Source: Eurosta solidaginis (taxonomy: Eukaryota > Arthropoda > Insecta > Diptera > Tephritidae). Taken from it: 64,000 nucleotides of DNA. Both the position numbers and the translations under genes were made by a program. The DNA lies in the NCBI RefSeq assembly GCF_040869045.1, contig NC_090321.1:93478603-93542602 (forward strand). Direction: 5' to 3'. Of the stretch, positions 42,321-54,242 are shown piece after piece (within the stretch, counting starts at the first letter, position 1; each line of letters starts with the position of its first letter). The notes beneath the pieces were generated by a model. It was given only the letters and a program-made list of their open reading frames with translations, did not search any database and was not told the DNA's origin.

Positions 42321-42635
42321 TTTTTTTAATTACATATATACATATATTTAGTTTTATTTTTGTGAAAATACTGTAGTATGAAATCTTACATTTGAGTCCA
42401 GTTAGAGAACCACAATTTGTTAATTAAATTTTTTCAACTTAAGTAATATCATTTTTTGCTTTATAAAAAATTCCCTCTTTTGCTAGGTACGCTATGATTC
42501 TCGAGTTGAGCCTGTTTCGAAACAACTCTTTAGATTGATTAGATGAGCTCTAATGGTACTAAACCCCAAATGCTTGTTGGGTATATTCGACGCCATTTCG
42601 AACGAACGCTCAGCTTAAACTTCAGTTAAAGCGGG

Positions 42636-42855
42636 AGTCATTGGTGCCGTTTGTCGTATCGCTGTAGTCGTATCCCTAACGTAATCAGCTGTTTATCGTT
42701 ACGACGGCTAACCAAAACCCATTTGGTTGGCTACGATACGGTTACGACCTTAGCGGCACCAATAATCGATTGCATTAATTCCCATAAGGTTGGTCGAATC
42801 AGCTGTTATAAGGTTACCGATACGGTTACCGATAAAGCACCAATGTCTCCAGCTT
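42636..42855. repeat. Palindromic GATACGGTTACGA-type cluster
   Basis: ATTGGTGCCG near 42640 is inverted as CGGCACCAAT near 42757. A second inverted partner, GCACCAATGTCTCC, ends near 42850. ATCAGCTGTT and CGATACGGTTACCGAT recur. Probably overlapping small foldback MITEs; no gene. Confidence 0.5.
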
Positions 42856-42889
42856 AAAGTAGACTGAAAAACTGCAGAATAATACGGCC

Positions 42890-43535
42890 CATACATGACA
42901 CAAAAACCATGCGCAAATATAAAACGACGATATTTGTGCAAATGAAAATTTTGACATACACGGCTCAAAAACACTGCGCAATATTCATTTTTAAAGTAGC
43001 GCAACAAATGAAACATGTATTTTAATTGTATAAAAAAAGCACTAATTGTATAAAAAATCACTATTTTCCACAGTGCTGGTAATTCACGCGCACAGAAGCG
43101 TTTATTTTCCATTGTATTTATAAAATATATATTTTAATTGCAAGACCAGCTCAACTCATTGCAGCACTGCGCAATATTCATTTTTCAACTAGCGCAACAA
43201 ATGAAACATATGTTCTAATTGTATAAAAAATTATTATTTATAATTGAATTTATGAGAATTCCTGTAACAAGCTAGAGATGGTCCTTGCGCCTTCGATATT
43301 AACATTTTTAAGCAATAATTACTGATGTTATATTATCAGGAACCACAGGTAAACTGTGTAAGATTCACCACACACGAAGAAAAAAGCATGTGCAATATTT
43401 GCAGACATGCGTAAATATCAAAATCGTTTTGATTTTAGCGCAGTTCTCTGCGCAAATAGCGCAACCAGTGCACACACCGGGCAAATCCTTGTGCAAATTG
43501 GTAATTGGCACAAGGATACTTGAGCCGTGTAATTG
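42890..43535. repeat. Repeat cluster rich in TGCGCAA words
   Basis: A direct repeat of about 80 bp (ACTGCGCAATATTCATTTTT, AGCGCAACAAATGAAACAT) occurs at about 42971 and 43164. TGCGCAA or GCGCAAC recurs near 42911, 42973, 43165 and 43450. No coding. Confidence 0.45.
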
Positions 43536-43736
43536 GCGTATAAGTTTGAGCGTAGTTCAACTGACAAACTGAGTTGAACTTGTACTGAAAACCCGCACTG
43601 TACTGTTTGTACTACATTCCAACCAAATTTCGTTTCAAATATAGATTATACCGATCTTCCTGAAAATGAGTGCACAGATCTGAGTTTCAATTTAAAACTA
43701 GGGAATTCTACACATGGAGTTATAAAAAGAAAAAAC

Positions 43737-43812
43737 CAGTAGCGGAGGTTTGTTTTCGAACCGACGTGCCACGGATTCCAGCACCTTGCTCTACCTACTG
43801 AGCTATGACATC
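43737..43812 (-). pseudogene. tRNA-like sequence (pseudogene or SINE head)
   Basis: The minus strand has a box-A-like TAGCTCAGTAGGTAGAGC and a box-B-like GTCGGTTCGAAAAC at tRNA spacing. The T stem and acceptor stem do not pair and the anticodon loop is too large, so it is not a functional tRNA. Confidence 0.5.
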
Positions 43813-43918
43813 TGTGTGAGAATCCAGATCATTACACCTTATATGCATAACAAAATTTTTCAAAAACGAATATATGACTTGCAAGTTTTAAGCTTACTTT
43901 TTTCGAAACATCCATAAA

Positions 43919-44566
43919 TTAAAGAATACCTGCTTTCATTTTAAGCATGGTAGCCGGGATTTCAATAGGTAAGGTTAGGTTGAAGACGCTGCCCAAGAGA
44001 ACACTTTGGCCAGTGATATTAGGCCCGTCGTTATACCACAAAAATGCACTATTAACTTTCCTCTCAGAAACATTTTGAGATCCGGATAAAAACCACCAGG
44101 TCTTTGACGTCATGCTCCACAACCTGGCTCAGATTATCTAGAAATGGAGCACCCAGAAAGCGCTGCCGGGCTCCGTTTAATGACGGGCCTTTGCAGATGA
44201 GGTGAAACACCGTTTCCTGCTCCTCATTCTCTTTACAACTCCTGCAGCATCGGCGATAAGGAGCTCCTAACCTTTTTGCATGCCTACCATAAGGCAATGC
44301 CTTATTTCTACTTAGGTTGTACATGTGACGGAATCTTTTAGGATCCCATTTTTCTCGGGTTTCCTTCGATGTCCGACGCTCCGGTGTTTGTAGCCATTTT
44401 TCGTCGGCTTGACGGTGGATATGCTCTTTTAGCATTAGCTTGCATGTAGCAAGGGGTATATCTGAGCGTTCTTAGCCAAGAAGAATCTGCTTGATTGTAA
44501 CCTGCCTAGCGAGCTCATCTGCAATGAATTTCGTTCGATGTACCTATGCCCAAGGACCCCTGTGAG
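43919..44566 (-). pseudogene. Minus-strand non-LTR retrotransposon, RNase H end and CCHC tail
   Basis: This continues, after the hAT-1 insertion, the element at 54810-55862. A decayed RNase H segment at about 44450-44566 (DELARQVTIKQILLG) is followed by the open part LKEHIHRQADEKWLQTPE and RRCCRSCKENEEQETVFHLI. The latter gives the C-X2-C-X8-H-type motif typical at the end of RNase H-bearing LINEs, then FLGAPFLDNLSQVV. It belongs to the same broad group as the plus-strand element at 56000-61540 but is clearly diverged. Stops and shifts make it non-functional. Confidence 0.8.
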
Positions 44567-44719
44567 CAGGGCCGGATTAACCCTCAACGGGGTCCTGGGC
44601 AACCATCAAGTTGGGGCCACTTTTTAACGTCCGTTCCCTTCCTTTTTCGATTAAACAATACAATCTTATTTCTTTCATAAAAATTTTATTATCACAATGT
44701 AATAATATCAATAAAATTA

Positions 44720-44975
44720 CTATCTACATTTTAAACATGTCGTTTTCTACATTTGTTTTCGGCAAATTCATCAATTATATCATCAATATCGATTTTGTTC
44801 AATAAAATTGACTCAATGCAATGCAAAGTATACCAAACATCTCGAGTCGCTCTTGTCGCTCTTGTCGTTGTTGTGGCTCTTTCATCAGCTTTGATTCTTT
44901 TTAATTGCGAGAAGGATCGTTCGGCAGAACAATTTGTGTCATTAATGTTAAAAAAATCCGAAGAGCTATTAGGGC
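44720..44975 (-). pseudogene. hAT-1 transposase, C-terminal dimerisation domain
   Basis: The minus-strand reading has SAERSFSQLKRIKADERA followed by LLNKIDIDDIIDEFAENKCR, the C-terminal end typical of ZMYM-like hAT transposases. Upstream it is cut at 44976 by hAT-2. The rest of the protein is found on the other side at 50180-50960. Confidence 0.75.
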
Positions 44976-45046
44976 TAGTGTTGGGAACTATCGAATGAAA
45001 ACTATCGAGTTATTCGATAGTTCACTAATTTTCATTCATTCCATAG

Positions 45047-45370
45047 TCATTTGAAATTCGTTCATTACTATTTTTTCGAATTACTAGTTTTAGGTATGAA
45101 TGATTCGTTCACTACTATTTTTTCGAGTTACTAGTTTTAGGTATGAATGATTCGTTCACTACTATTTTTTCGAGTTACTAGTTTTAGTTATGAATGATTC
45201 GTTCACTACTATTTTTTCGAGTTACTAGTTTTAGTTATGAATGATTCGTTCATTACTATTTTTTCGAATTACTAGTTTTAGATATGAATGATTCGTTCAT
45301 TACTATTTTATCGAACTACTAGTTTTTGGTATGAATGATTCGCTCATTACTATTTCTTCGAATCGTTAGT
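45047..45370. repeat. 47-bp tandem repeat, about seven copies, subterminal in hAT-2
   Basis: The unit contains GAATGATTCGTTCACTACTA, TTTTTTCGA and TTACTAGTTTTAG. It repeats every 47 bases from about 45060 to 45360. hAT transposases bind short subterminal repeats, so these may be binding sites. Confidence 0.85.
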
Positions 45371-45524
45371 TCTATTTTAATTTTTGCTGTGCATATATCA
45401 GTGTTAAAAAGATATTAAAATAAATTTAGCATACGTCAACCTAATCTACAAACGTTTTAAGCGTTATTAAATATTTTTAACTGAGGAAGTGATTTTAACG
45501 ATTTCATTTGTGTAGATATTTATA

Positions 45525-45707
45525 ATGCGGCCTGGATTGAAGAGATCTTCCGTTTGGGAGTTTTTACCAAAAATGGCAATGAAGTTAAATGCCATATATG
45601 CAAAAAAAAATTTTAAATTTTCTGGCAACACATCAAATTTAAATGACCATCTACGCCGTAAGCATCCGTCTTCCTCAGAACCATGGTGGAATAACCAGGT
45701 GAAGTAA
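45525..45707 (+). pseudogene. hAT-2 transposase, BED-finger exon
   Basis: MRPGLKRSSVWEFL is followed, in a shifted phase, by residues giving the C-X2-C pair of a BED zinc finger. The original phase then returns with KFSGNTSNLNDHLRRKHPSS (the H...H part). Two compensating small indels, in T and A runs near 45560 and 45605, damage the middle. CAG-GTGAAGTAAG at about 45699 is a good splice donor, and CTAACTTCAG near 47050 a possible acceptor. Confidence 0.75.
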
Positions 45708-47010
45708 GCCGTCAATTGTCTCGCTCTAAATTCTTCTTTGTTCTATCATTCGGCTATCTGAAAATTTTTCACCAATGTTGTCCCCGAAAATGTGGTTTTT
45801 TTGCATTTTTCAGGAGTGAAATATGGTAGTTTTAGTCCTTTTTTCATCTAAACCAGTAGGTGAATATCGATGGACCTTTACCGGATTTAATTACAGAGAT
45901 TCATATTTGGGTATCTTTGGTGTGGGCTTCCATAAGTAAGGTCGTGCTTAACTATTGCGTTTATATTATTGATGTTTCCATCATATAAGTATGTTTAATT
46001 TGTTCCAAAAAAATTTGAAACAGGTCTTTGTTAAAACAAACTATTTGAATTCGCGTCATATCCAACAAGGATTTTCGCCTGTGCAGCGCTACTGAAGACT
46101 TTCGAAAAATGTGCAAGAACAACAAAACTATCGTATTACACCTTATTTATGTAAACACTTCGCTAAAACAATGGATTTCTAAATACAATTACGAAAAATT
46201 GTTACTCACTATGTCTGTTTTGGCCTAAAAATTAGACCACTATGATAAGAAGAATGTTGCTGTTATGGATTGTAAATTAGAATATATGAATCCGGCTCGC
46301 TTGGATTAGCACCTTCTGGTTCTAGGCCGACTCCTATTATATCCCCTGACATATTTTAGTAAATAATAACTTGGGACCATTAGTAATACATCATGAATTA
46401 ACTGTCAAGAGCTTATGGGAGATCTTCTGATCAAGTTTGTATGATATATTAAAAGGTCATATGTTTTACTTCCAACTCTCAATGTCAAATCAACAGAGCA
46501 GATGGAAAGAACAATGGATTTTTAGAGATCGAAACACATTTAAAAGTATTACGATCACTTCCAAGTGTGACTGTAAAACTTTTCATCAAACCCGAAACCC
46601 ATTTAAGTGCGCAAAGTTCCTACAGTTCAACTATATAATGGATAACACCTCTCCCACTTATGTCCGATTTTTCGATAAAAGCTTCAACTGAAGTTGAAGT
46701 TGAGGTCAGTTTACTTTAGACGCATTCTTGAATTTTACTACTCATCGCAGTTTAAGTTTTTAATTTTATTCGATGCCTAAAGTAATATAAGTTCGCACTG
46801 GTCTTGTGTATCCCTTTTGTATTGGCATTAGGTTGCACTGATATGCTGAAAAAGAAACAGTCTGTAATGGCTTTCGTAGCAAGGCATTTGTTTTTCTACT
46901 CCTACTTTTCCAAAGCGGGTAAACATTTTACCCTCTTCTGACCGTTGAAAATACATCCCTACGGTTGCAGATAGCGTACACCTTCTATCTCTTTTTATTT
47001 ACTTCACCTG
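45708..47010. other. hAT-2 probable intron or inserted non-coding sequence
   Basis: About 1.3 kb between the BED exon and the main transposase frame, without recognisable coding. It is long for an intron in such an element and may include inserted sequence. Confidence 0.4.
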
Positions 47011-48838
47011 GTGATTCCACCATTCTCAGAACATAGTAATCTAACTTCAGGAGAAATAGCGCCAGTAATTGCAGAAGAGGAACGTAGTTCCACTTCTCTT
47101 TCGTCAACTACTGCAGGGAGTGCAGCGCGCAGTTCGTTAACAGTACCTACCGAAGACATTTCCAATAGTGGATGTTTGAGAAGGACTGTTCAAACAAAAT
47201 TTTTTGTTACCAGCACACGTTCTGAGCTCTCAGAGCAAGAAAAAAATAATATTGATGAATCTCTTTTAAAGATGATTACAAACGACTTGCAGCCACTTTC
47301 CATCGTTGACAATGTAGGATTTGTAGAATATACAAAAAAGCTTCAGCCATTATATTCCTGGCCGAACAGAAAAGTTTTATCAAATACAATGCTACCTTTT
47401 CAATACAATGAAGTAAGAAAGAAACTGCATTACTTGCTCAACATTGTAACACATATTTCAGTTACAACTGATATGTGGACTTCTGATAGTCAAAAATCTT
47501 TTTTGTCAGTTACTAGTCATTTCGTTCGGTATAACAAAATGATTTCTGCAGTTTTATCAACAAAGGAAATCTTAGGAAATCATACCTCCCAAAATATAGC
47601 TACAGAATTGAAGTTAATATTTGATGAGTGGTCCGTTTTTGACAAAATAGTTACTGTAGTAAGTGATAACGGGGCTAATATTAAAAAGGCTATAATTGAA
47701 ATGCTACAGAAGCACCACCTCCCATGTGTAGCGCACACATTAAATTTATGTGTAATTGATGCCATCAAAGCTGTTCCACAAGTTACTGTGCTCATAACCA
47801 AGTGTCGTGCCATAGTCACTTACTTTAACCATAGTTCTCAAGCGACGGAAAAATTAAAAAATATGCAAAAGCAAATGGGCGTTACTGAACTGAGGTTAAA
47901 ACAAGATGTCCCTACCCGGTGGAATTCCACCCTTATAATGATGGAGCGCATATGCTTGGTAAAAGAACCACTCTCTGCCATAATAACTTCTTTACCAAAT
48001 GCTCCTGATTTCCTCAATTCATCAGAATGGGAAACATTGTTGGACTACACTAATCTTTTCAAGCCCGTAGAGGCCATGACAACCGAATTGTCAGGAGAAA
48101 ATTATCCCACGATGTCACTGGTAGTGCCCCCTGATCAGAGGTCTTCAATACGCAGTACGAAATCGCAAAATGAAAACTGTAGAGGGAGAAAGTTTGAAGA
48201 GCAGATTGTTAGAGGTAGTTTGGAGACGATTAGGGCAGTTGGAGTCTGACAAAATGTGCGCCAAATCAACATTCCTAGATCCTAGGTTTAAAAAAATTGC
48301 GTTCGGTAATGAAATTAATGCAAATAATACAACAAAATGGCTAGTGGAAGAAGTAACTTCCCTAATACGGCAACAAAACAGAAGTGTTTCTACCAACACC
48401 CCAAGAGAAGCATCGGTCAATAAAAGCGAAGTATCTCTCTGGGACCTTCTCGGTGTAAGAGTTGCTGAAGCAAAAACAATTTGTCAAAACGCGCCCAATG
48501 TCAATGCAAATATTCAGTTGGAGCAATATCTAAGGCAAAATTTTGTTGATCGCTCAAATAATCCCCTAGACTATTGGAATCGTAGCCAGTCAACATTTCC
48601 GGAACTATATATGCTTTCGAAAAAATATGTATGTATACCCGCAACATCGGTTCCGTTAGAACGAGTTTTCTCGAAAGCAGGGCAAATAATTAACGACAGG
48701 AGAAACCGACTTAAAGGAGATAAACTAGATATGATAATATTTTTGAACAGCAATTTAAACATTGAAGGTATTTTTCATGTCAACTCGATGTACATACTTG
48801 TGTTATTTACTTTACAATCAATTTTTTTAGGGGTTTAA
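47011..48838 (+). pseudogene. hAT-2 transposase, catalytic and dimerisation regions
   Basis: The frame 47011-48249 contains the hAT RNase H-like core: SVTTDMWTSDSQKSF (first Asp), VVSDNGANIKKAI (second Asp), HHLPCVAHTLNLCV, and VPTRWNSTLIMMERI. After a shift at the C-run 48127-48131 the second frame carries LDPRFKKIAF, an acidic linker and the C-terminal signature LERVFSKAGQIINDRRNRL with the expected catalytic Glu region. It ends at 48838. Similarity is to ZBED-type hAT transposases. Only one extra base separates the two parts, so the gene was lost recently or this is a base-calling error in a homopolymer. The ATG at 47011 is not necessarily the true start, because the BED exon probably splices in near 47050. 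Confidence 0.88.
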
Positions 48839-49335
48839 TAACGCAATCAGTTGCCATATCTGCGGCGAAAATTTAATATAGACCCTCATGCACTATCCGA
48901 TTTTGGCTAGAACAACTATAGCGACTTTTAGTATTTAAGTGCTTGAAATATTTGTTTTATGTTCTTTTATAAGTGAAATTTAATGTGCAATTTTTATATT
49001 AATTAAACGTGACCTGAATTTTGAAAAAAACAAAAAAAACAGTAGCTTATGTATAAGTTAAGGCAATCAATAATGCCTCTGAAACAAATTTGAATAATAC
49101 AGATAAAAATCCATCTTAAGTAACCCTCTTTCCTGTTGTTGTTGTTGTAGAGGCATAAAATTTCCCCACAGGTTTGGGGGAGACCAAAAAACTCAGTGGG
49201 TTGCGAACCAAGGTCATTTGCATATCATTCATGCGCTTTGCATAACATGTAACAAAGGCATTTAAATTGAATATTTTCATTATTTACTTGAAGCAAAATT
49301 TACACCATTTTAGTCATATTTAACGTTTTTGTTAC

Positions 49336-49473
49336 GTTCCAATGTAGCGTGATCCAGATACGGATAGAAATTTAACATACAAATGCAACAACAAATTGAT
49401 CCATATTGGTCACATTGTTGTCGCATTTGCATGTTAAATCTCTAGCCGTATCTGGATCACGTTTCATTGGAAC
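49336..49473. repeat. 138-bp foldback with about 58-bp arms, inside hAT-2
   Basis: GTTCCAATG...GTGATCCAGATACGG pairs with CCGTATCTGGATCAC...CATTGGAAC. Inner ACAAATGCAACAACAA pairs with TTGTTGTCGCATTTG, around a loop of about 20 bases. Non-coding MITE-like hairpin. Confidence 0.8.
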
Positions 49474-50179
49474 ACGACGTTTTTTGTCTTATATAGGTTT
49501 GTTCTTTAGCTACCCCGAGGGGTAACTAAAACAATCCAGAGATTGTTCTTTTGGCTTCTGGCAAGCTAAAGAACAAATCAAATGAATGAATGAAAAAATT
49601 CGTTCGATAGTTGAAATCATTCAGTAACTAACTATCAATAGTTGAATTCATTCGATAGTTCCCAACACTAATTAGGGCTGACTACATTCACGCCGGCGGT
49701 GTATCCGCCACATCTGTCATATTATTTTTACACATGTTCTTATCAGCGACGCTATTTTCGGCGCGACAGAGCAGCGCGACAATCAATCACGACAGCTGTT
49801 GAAGCCAGATTAAACCTAATTCTATTGTTGGGAAGCGAGAGTGAGTGGCGTCCTTTTTATTTTGTCAATAAAAACTAAAATAGACGTAAATAACAGATAA
49901 TAAAAGTTAAATCATTCTTTTGAGCGTTTTTTAATATAATTAATATTTTTTTCTAAATTTTTCGCTACTATTTGTTGTAATTTGTATTGGTGGCTGCCGC
50001 TTTCAAAGAAATCAAGAAGCCAATGCTTGGCTACGGTTGTCGTCAAGCTTTGCTTTATTGAGGTTGTGGTCTGTAGACGCCGGGTTGAATGTGATCAGCC
50101 CTATTACTGTGTTAGGAAATACAACGGCTAATTGATCTTCCATTAGAATCTGATACAAATGACTATGAGTTTTTTGTTT

Positions 50180-50960
50180 CGTGGAGGTCCCCATCGGTTA
50201 GAGAAAAGTTGATGAGAAATGCAAATCTCTCTGAAACTTCCATATATAGACTTTCGCACTTCGTTTATTTCACTGTGAAGATAGTCGATGATTTCGAGGA
50301 AACCTTTTGTCCTAAAATCATCGCGAGGCGAAAATTCTACTTCTGTACTTCTGGAGCATTTCCGTCATTAGTTTAGTTTTTTCTAGGACGAGTGCGTTTT
50401 ACGATTTCTGTATAACCTACACCAGGTAATAATTGTTTTGTTTTTTCCTCGAAATCATTGAACTTTTCACGGAATGAAACTAAACTCTCTTCTAACGATC
50501 CGTAAAAAAAAGCACACGTTTGCAAATCTGCTTTTTCACTTTGCAATGACTTACTCACTGAACGCATATCAGTCAAAATATAGTTCCATAAAATCAGCAT
50601 TCATCATCAGCAATGATTTCTAGAGCCTCTAATATCATATCAAATTAATCGTAAATTGCATTCGTCGCATTCGAATGTGCTTCCCAGCGTGTAGTTGACA
50701 ATGTCTTCAAAGTTTTCTCTTCGTTTATTTTATTTTTTAATACGCCCCAACGATAGGTGGAAGCGGAACAAAATTATATAAAATCTGCATAAATGCGAAA
50801 AAATCTACTGCATAAAAACAGCACTTCACAGCATGCCCTCCAACCAAATTAAGGGAATGCGCGGAACAGCGAACATGGATCGCATTCTCATTCAAACTCA
50901 ATATTCTTGCTTGCACACCTTTATATTTTCCGGACATGTTTAATGCGGTTCATATTACAC
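50180..50960 (-). pseudogene. hAT-1 transposase, central region
   Basis: The minus strand from about 50940 reads MSGKYKGVQARILSLNENAI and HVRCSAHSLNLVGGHAV, the second-Asp/Cys-His block of ZMYM-type hAT transposases. Broken frames follow, still showing an STTRWEAHSNA motif (about 50690) and a helical region to about 50370 (KQLLPGVGYTEIVKRTRPRK). Several stops and shifts. The 5' part is lost or replaced by the family-T repeat at 51615-54242. Confidence 0.8.
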
Positions 50961-51614
50961 TAGTCAACAAATTGTGATCAACTTTAGTCTCCAAGAATAA
51001 AATAGGCCTTTCCTAAAGTGAAATTTTCTCCTGATTCCGAATATGACTTCCATTTTCGAAAATATGAAAATTCCCATTTTTGCAGAACACTACTTTATAT
51101 AGGTACGGCAAAAATTTGTAGTTTTAATTTTTTAGTTTTAAACTGTTGAATTATACATTATACTAATTTCCATAAACATTTCTTGCCTTCACCTCCTTTC
51201 AGTACCTTCAGTAGTTTGGCCACTATGCCAAAAAACGTTGAAATTTTGAGAAAAAAAGAAATTTTTTATAAAATTTCAGATTTAACCACTTTAAAATCGG
51301 AAAAATTCTCTGGACGAAAAAAAGGTAGCCCTCCTATGTTGTAGGTAATTTAACTACGAAAATTTTAAGCATACCAGTACAACAATCGAACATGCATATA
51401 GCGTGACTATAGCCCCGTTAACTTGCAAGCGTCTATCCTACAATTTTTATAGAGACAATTTTTATTCAAACTACGTTTTTATTTTTTTATAACGTTTTAT
51501 TATAGACATATGTTTGCACGTTAAACTGTATTCAATGAGTAATATCAGTATAATCAGCAATTCAGTAAAAAACAACAACGACAACAACATTAAATACATA
51601 CATATCTAAATCTA
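50961..51614. other. Decayed hAT-1 sequence, no clear coding
   Basis: AT-rich sequence between transposase remnants and the T repeat, with no conserved domain recognised. Confidence 0.4.
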
Positions 51615-54242
51615 AAACAAGTAAGAACGGGACTGTCTTCGGCTGTGCCGAAGACTTCATCCCTTTCATGTATGGGGCTGAACAATAATCTTATCCCGTT
51701 CGTAATCTCCGAATAATCGGATGTATAAGATAAGAAATATATAGTGAACAGATCTGCATACCTTAACGATTTTTAAGATAAATATAAAATTAAAAACAGG
51801 TAGGTACTTTGTGTGAGGATGCAAAGTTTCTGGTTTTTTGTGGTCTGCGTGTAAAAACTATGACTGCGAATCACGTATTTCAACAATATATTGCGTAAAC
51901 GTAACTATTTGATGAAATTTGATGAACTTTGAAAAAGGGGGCAAAAATTGAGTTTATATGGGGTATATAATATATGTATATATATGTATATATAATATAT
52001 GTATATACCACCGATCTCTATGATTTTTTCAGACAACAATATATGCTATACACGTAAGCATTTGGTGAAATTTGAAGCTTCTAGCTGTTAAAATGGGGAA
52101 GAAATTGCGCAAAGTTTCTTAACTGAACAATCGGTTGTATGAGATATATACTATATATACCATCGATCTCAATGATTTTTTCAGACAACAATATATGCTA
52201 TACACGTAAGCATTTGGTGAAAGTTGAAGCTTCTAGCTGTTAAAATGGGGAAGAAATTGCGCAAAGTTTCTTATCTGAACAATCGGTTGTATGGGATATA
52301 TACTATATATACCACCGGTATCTATGATTTTCTCAGACAACAATATATGCTATACACGTAAGCATTTAGTGAAATTTGAACATATCTAAACAATTTTTAA
52401 GATAAATATAAAATAAAAAATAGGTAGGTAATCTGTGTGAGGATGCAAAGCTTCACGTTTTTTGTGGTCTGCATGTAAAAACTATGACTACGAATCACGT
52501 ATTTCAAAAATATTTGACGTAAACGTAACTATTTGATGAAATTTGATGAATTTTGAAGCTTCTAGCCGTAAAAAAGGGGCAAAAATGACAGTTTATATGA
52601 AGTATATAATATATATACCACCGATCTCTATGATTTTTTCAGACAACAATATATGCTATATACGTAAGCATATGGTGAAATTTGAAGCGTCTAGCTGTTA
52701 AAAAGGGGCAGAAATTGCGCAAAGTTTCTTAACTGAACAATCGGTTGTATGAGATATATACTATATATACCATCGATCTCAATGATTTTTTCAGACAACA
52801 ATATATGCTATACACGTAAGCATTTGGTGAAAGTTGAAGCTTCTAGCTGTTAAAATGGGGAAGAAATTGCGCAAAGTTTCTTATCTGAACAATCGGTTGT
52901 ATGGGATATATACTATATATACCACCGGTATCTATGATTTTCTCAGACAACAATATATGCTATACACGTAAGCATTTAGTGAAATTTGAACATATCTAAA
53001 CGATTTTAAAGATAAATATAAAATAAAAAATAGGTAGGTAATCTGTGTGAGGATGCAAAGCTTCACGTTTTTTGTGGTCTGCATGTAAAAAGTATGACTA
53101 CGAATCACGTATTTCAAAAATATATAACGTAAACGTAACTATTTGATGAAATTTGATGAATTTTGAAGCTTCTAGCCGTAAAAAAGGGGCAAAAATGAGA
53201 GTTTATATGAAGTATATAATATATATACCACCGATCTCTATGATTTTTTCAGGCAACAATATATGCTATATACGTAAGCATTTTGTGAAATTTGAAGCTT
53301 CTAGCTGTTAAAACGGGGCAGAAGTTGCGCAAAGTTTCTTATCTGAACAATCGGTTGTATGAGATATATACTATATATACAACCGATCTCTATGATTTTT
53401 TCAGACAACAATATATGCTATATACTTAAGCATTTGCTGAAATTTGAAGTTTCTAGCTGTTAAAATGGGGTAGAAATTGCGAAAAGTTTCTTATCTGAAC
53501 AATCGGTTGTGTGAGATATATACTATATATACAACCGATCTCTATGATTTTTTCAGACAACAATATATGCTATATACGTAAGCAATCGGTGAAATTTTAA
53601 GCTTATAGCTGTTAAAATGGGGTAGAAATTGCGAAAAGTTTCTTATCTGAACAATCGGTTGTATGAGATATATACTATATATACAACCGATCTCTATGAT
53701 TTTTTCAGACAACAATATATGCTATATACGTAAGCAATCGGTGAAATTTGAAGCTTATAGCTGTTAAAATGGGGTAGAAATTACGAAAAGTTCCTTATCT
53801 GAACAATCGGTTGTGGGGGATATATACTATATATACGACCGATCTCATCAATTTTTTCAGGCAACAATATGTGCAATATACGAAAGTATATGGTGAAGTT
53901 TGAAGCTTCAATCTGTTAAATTATATTACAAAAAACCCCTTCGGTTTTATGGAGGATATATGCTATAGTGGTCCGATCCGGTCGGTTCCGACAAATGTCT
54001 AATCGGACACCCAAATACACCCGCTCACCAAATTTTATCAAGATATCTCAAAAATTGAGGGACTAGTTTGCATACAAACAGACAGACGGACAGACGGACA
54101 TGGCTAAATCGACTCAGCTCTTCAACCTGATTATTTCGGTATACTTAATGGTGGGTCTATCTATTTTCCTTTAAGGACTTACAATTTTCGGTTTCGTGAC
54201 GAAATTAATATACCATTTCATTTTTATGAAAGGTATAAAAAG
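51615..54242 (-). mobile_element. Family-T Helentron-like repeat, copy 2
   Basis: On the minus strand it begins TTTTTATACCTTTCAT and ends, about 18 bases after the hairpin GTCTTCGGCACAGCCGAAGAC (51635-51655), in CTTACTTGTT. An inverted ATGAAAGG element lies next to the hairpin. The interior is about eleven tandem units of roughly 150-160 bp. CATGTCCGTCTGTCCGTCTG lies near the other end. No protein coding. Confidence 0.65.
51960..53900. repeat. Tandem array of about 150-bp units with a 605-bp higher-order repeat
   Basis: TTTTTTCAGACAACAATATA recurs about eleven times. A distinct block containing AGGTAGGTAATCTGTGTGAG recurs near 51800, 52423 and 53030, giving a higher-order period of about 605-620 bases. 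This points to unequal crossing over. Confidence 0.85.

Larger units (their letters stand above)
44976..49670 (+). mobile_element. hAT transposon (hAT-2), complete ends, ATTAGGGC duplication
   Basis: 4695 bp with inverted ends TAGTGTTGGGAACTATCGAA. The 8-bp site ATTAGGGC is exactly repeated at 44968-44975 and 49671-49678. It encodes a BED zinc finger and a hAT transposase on the plus strand, with an apparent intron. Subterminal 47-bp tandem repeats lie near the left end, and CGATAGT words occur at both ends. Frameshifts show this copy is not autonomous. Confidence 0.95.

Noticed and set aside
42651..42857. A small plus-strand frame over the palindromic cluster.
   Set aside because: It is explained by inverted repeats; no similarity recognised.
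43737..43812. A candidate tRNA gene on the minus strand.
   Set aside because: Only promoter boxes are tRNA-like; acceptor and T stems do not pair and the anticodon loop is wrong.
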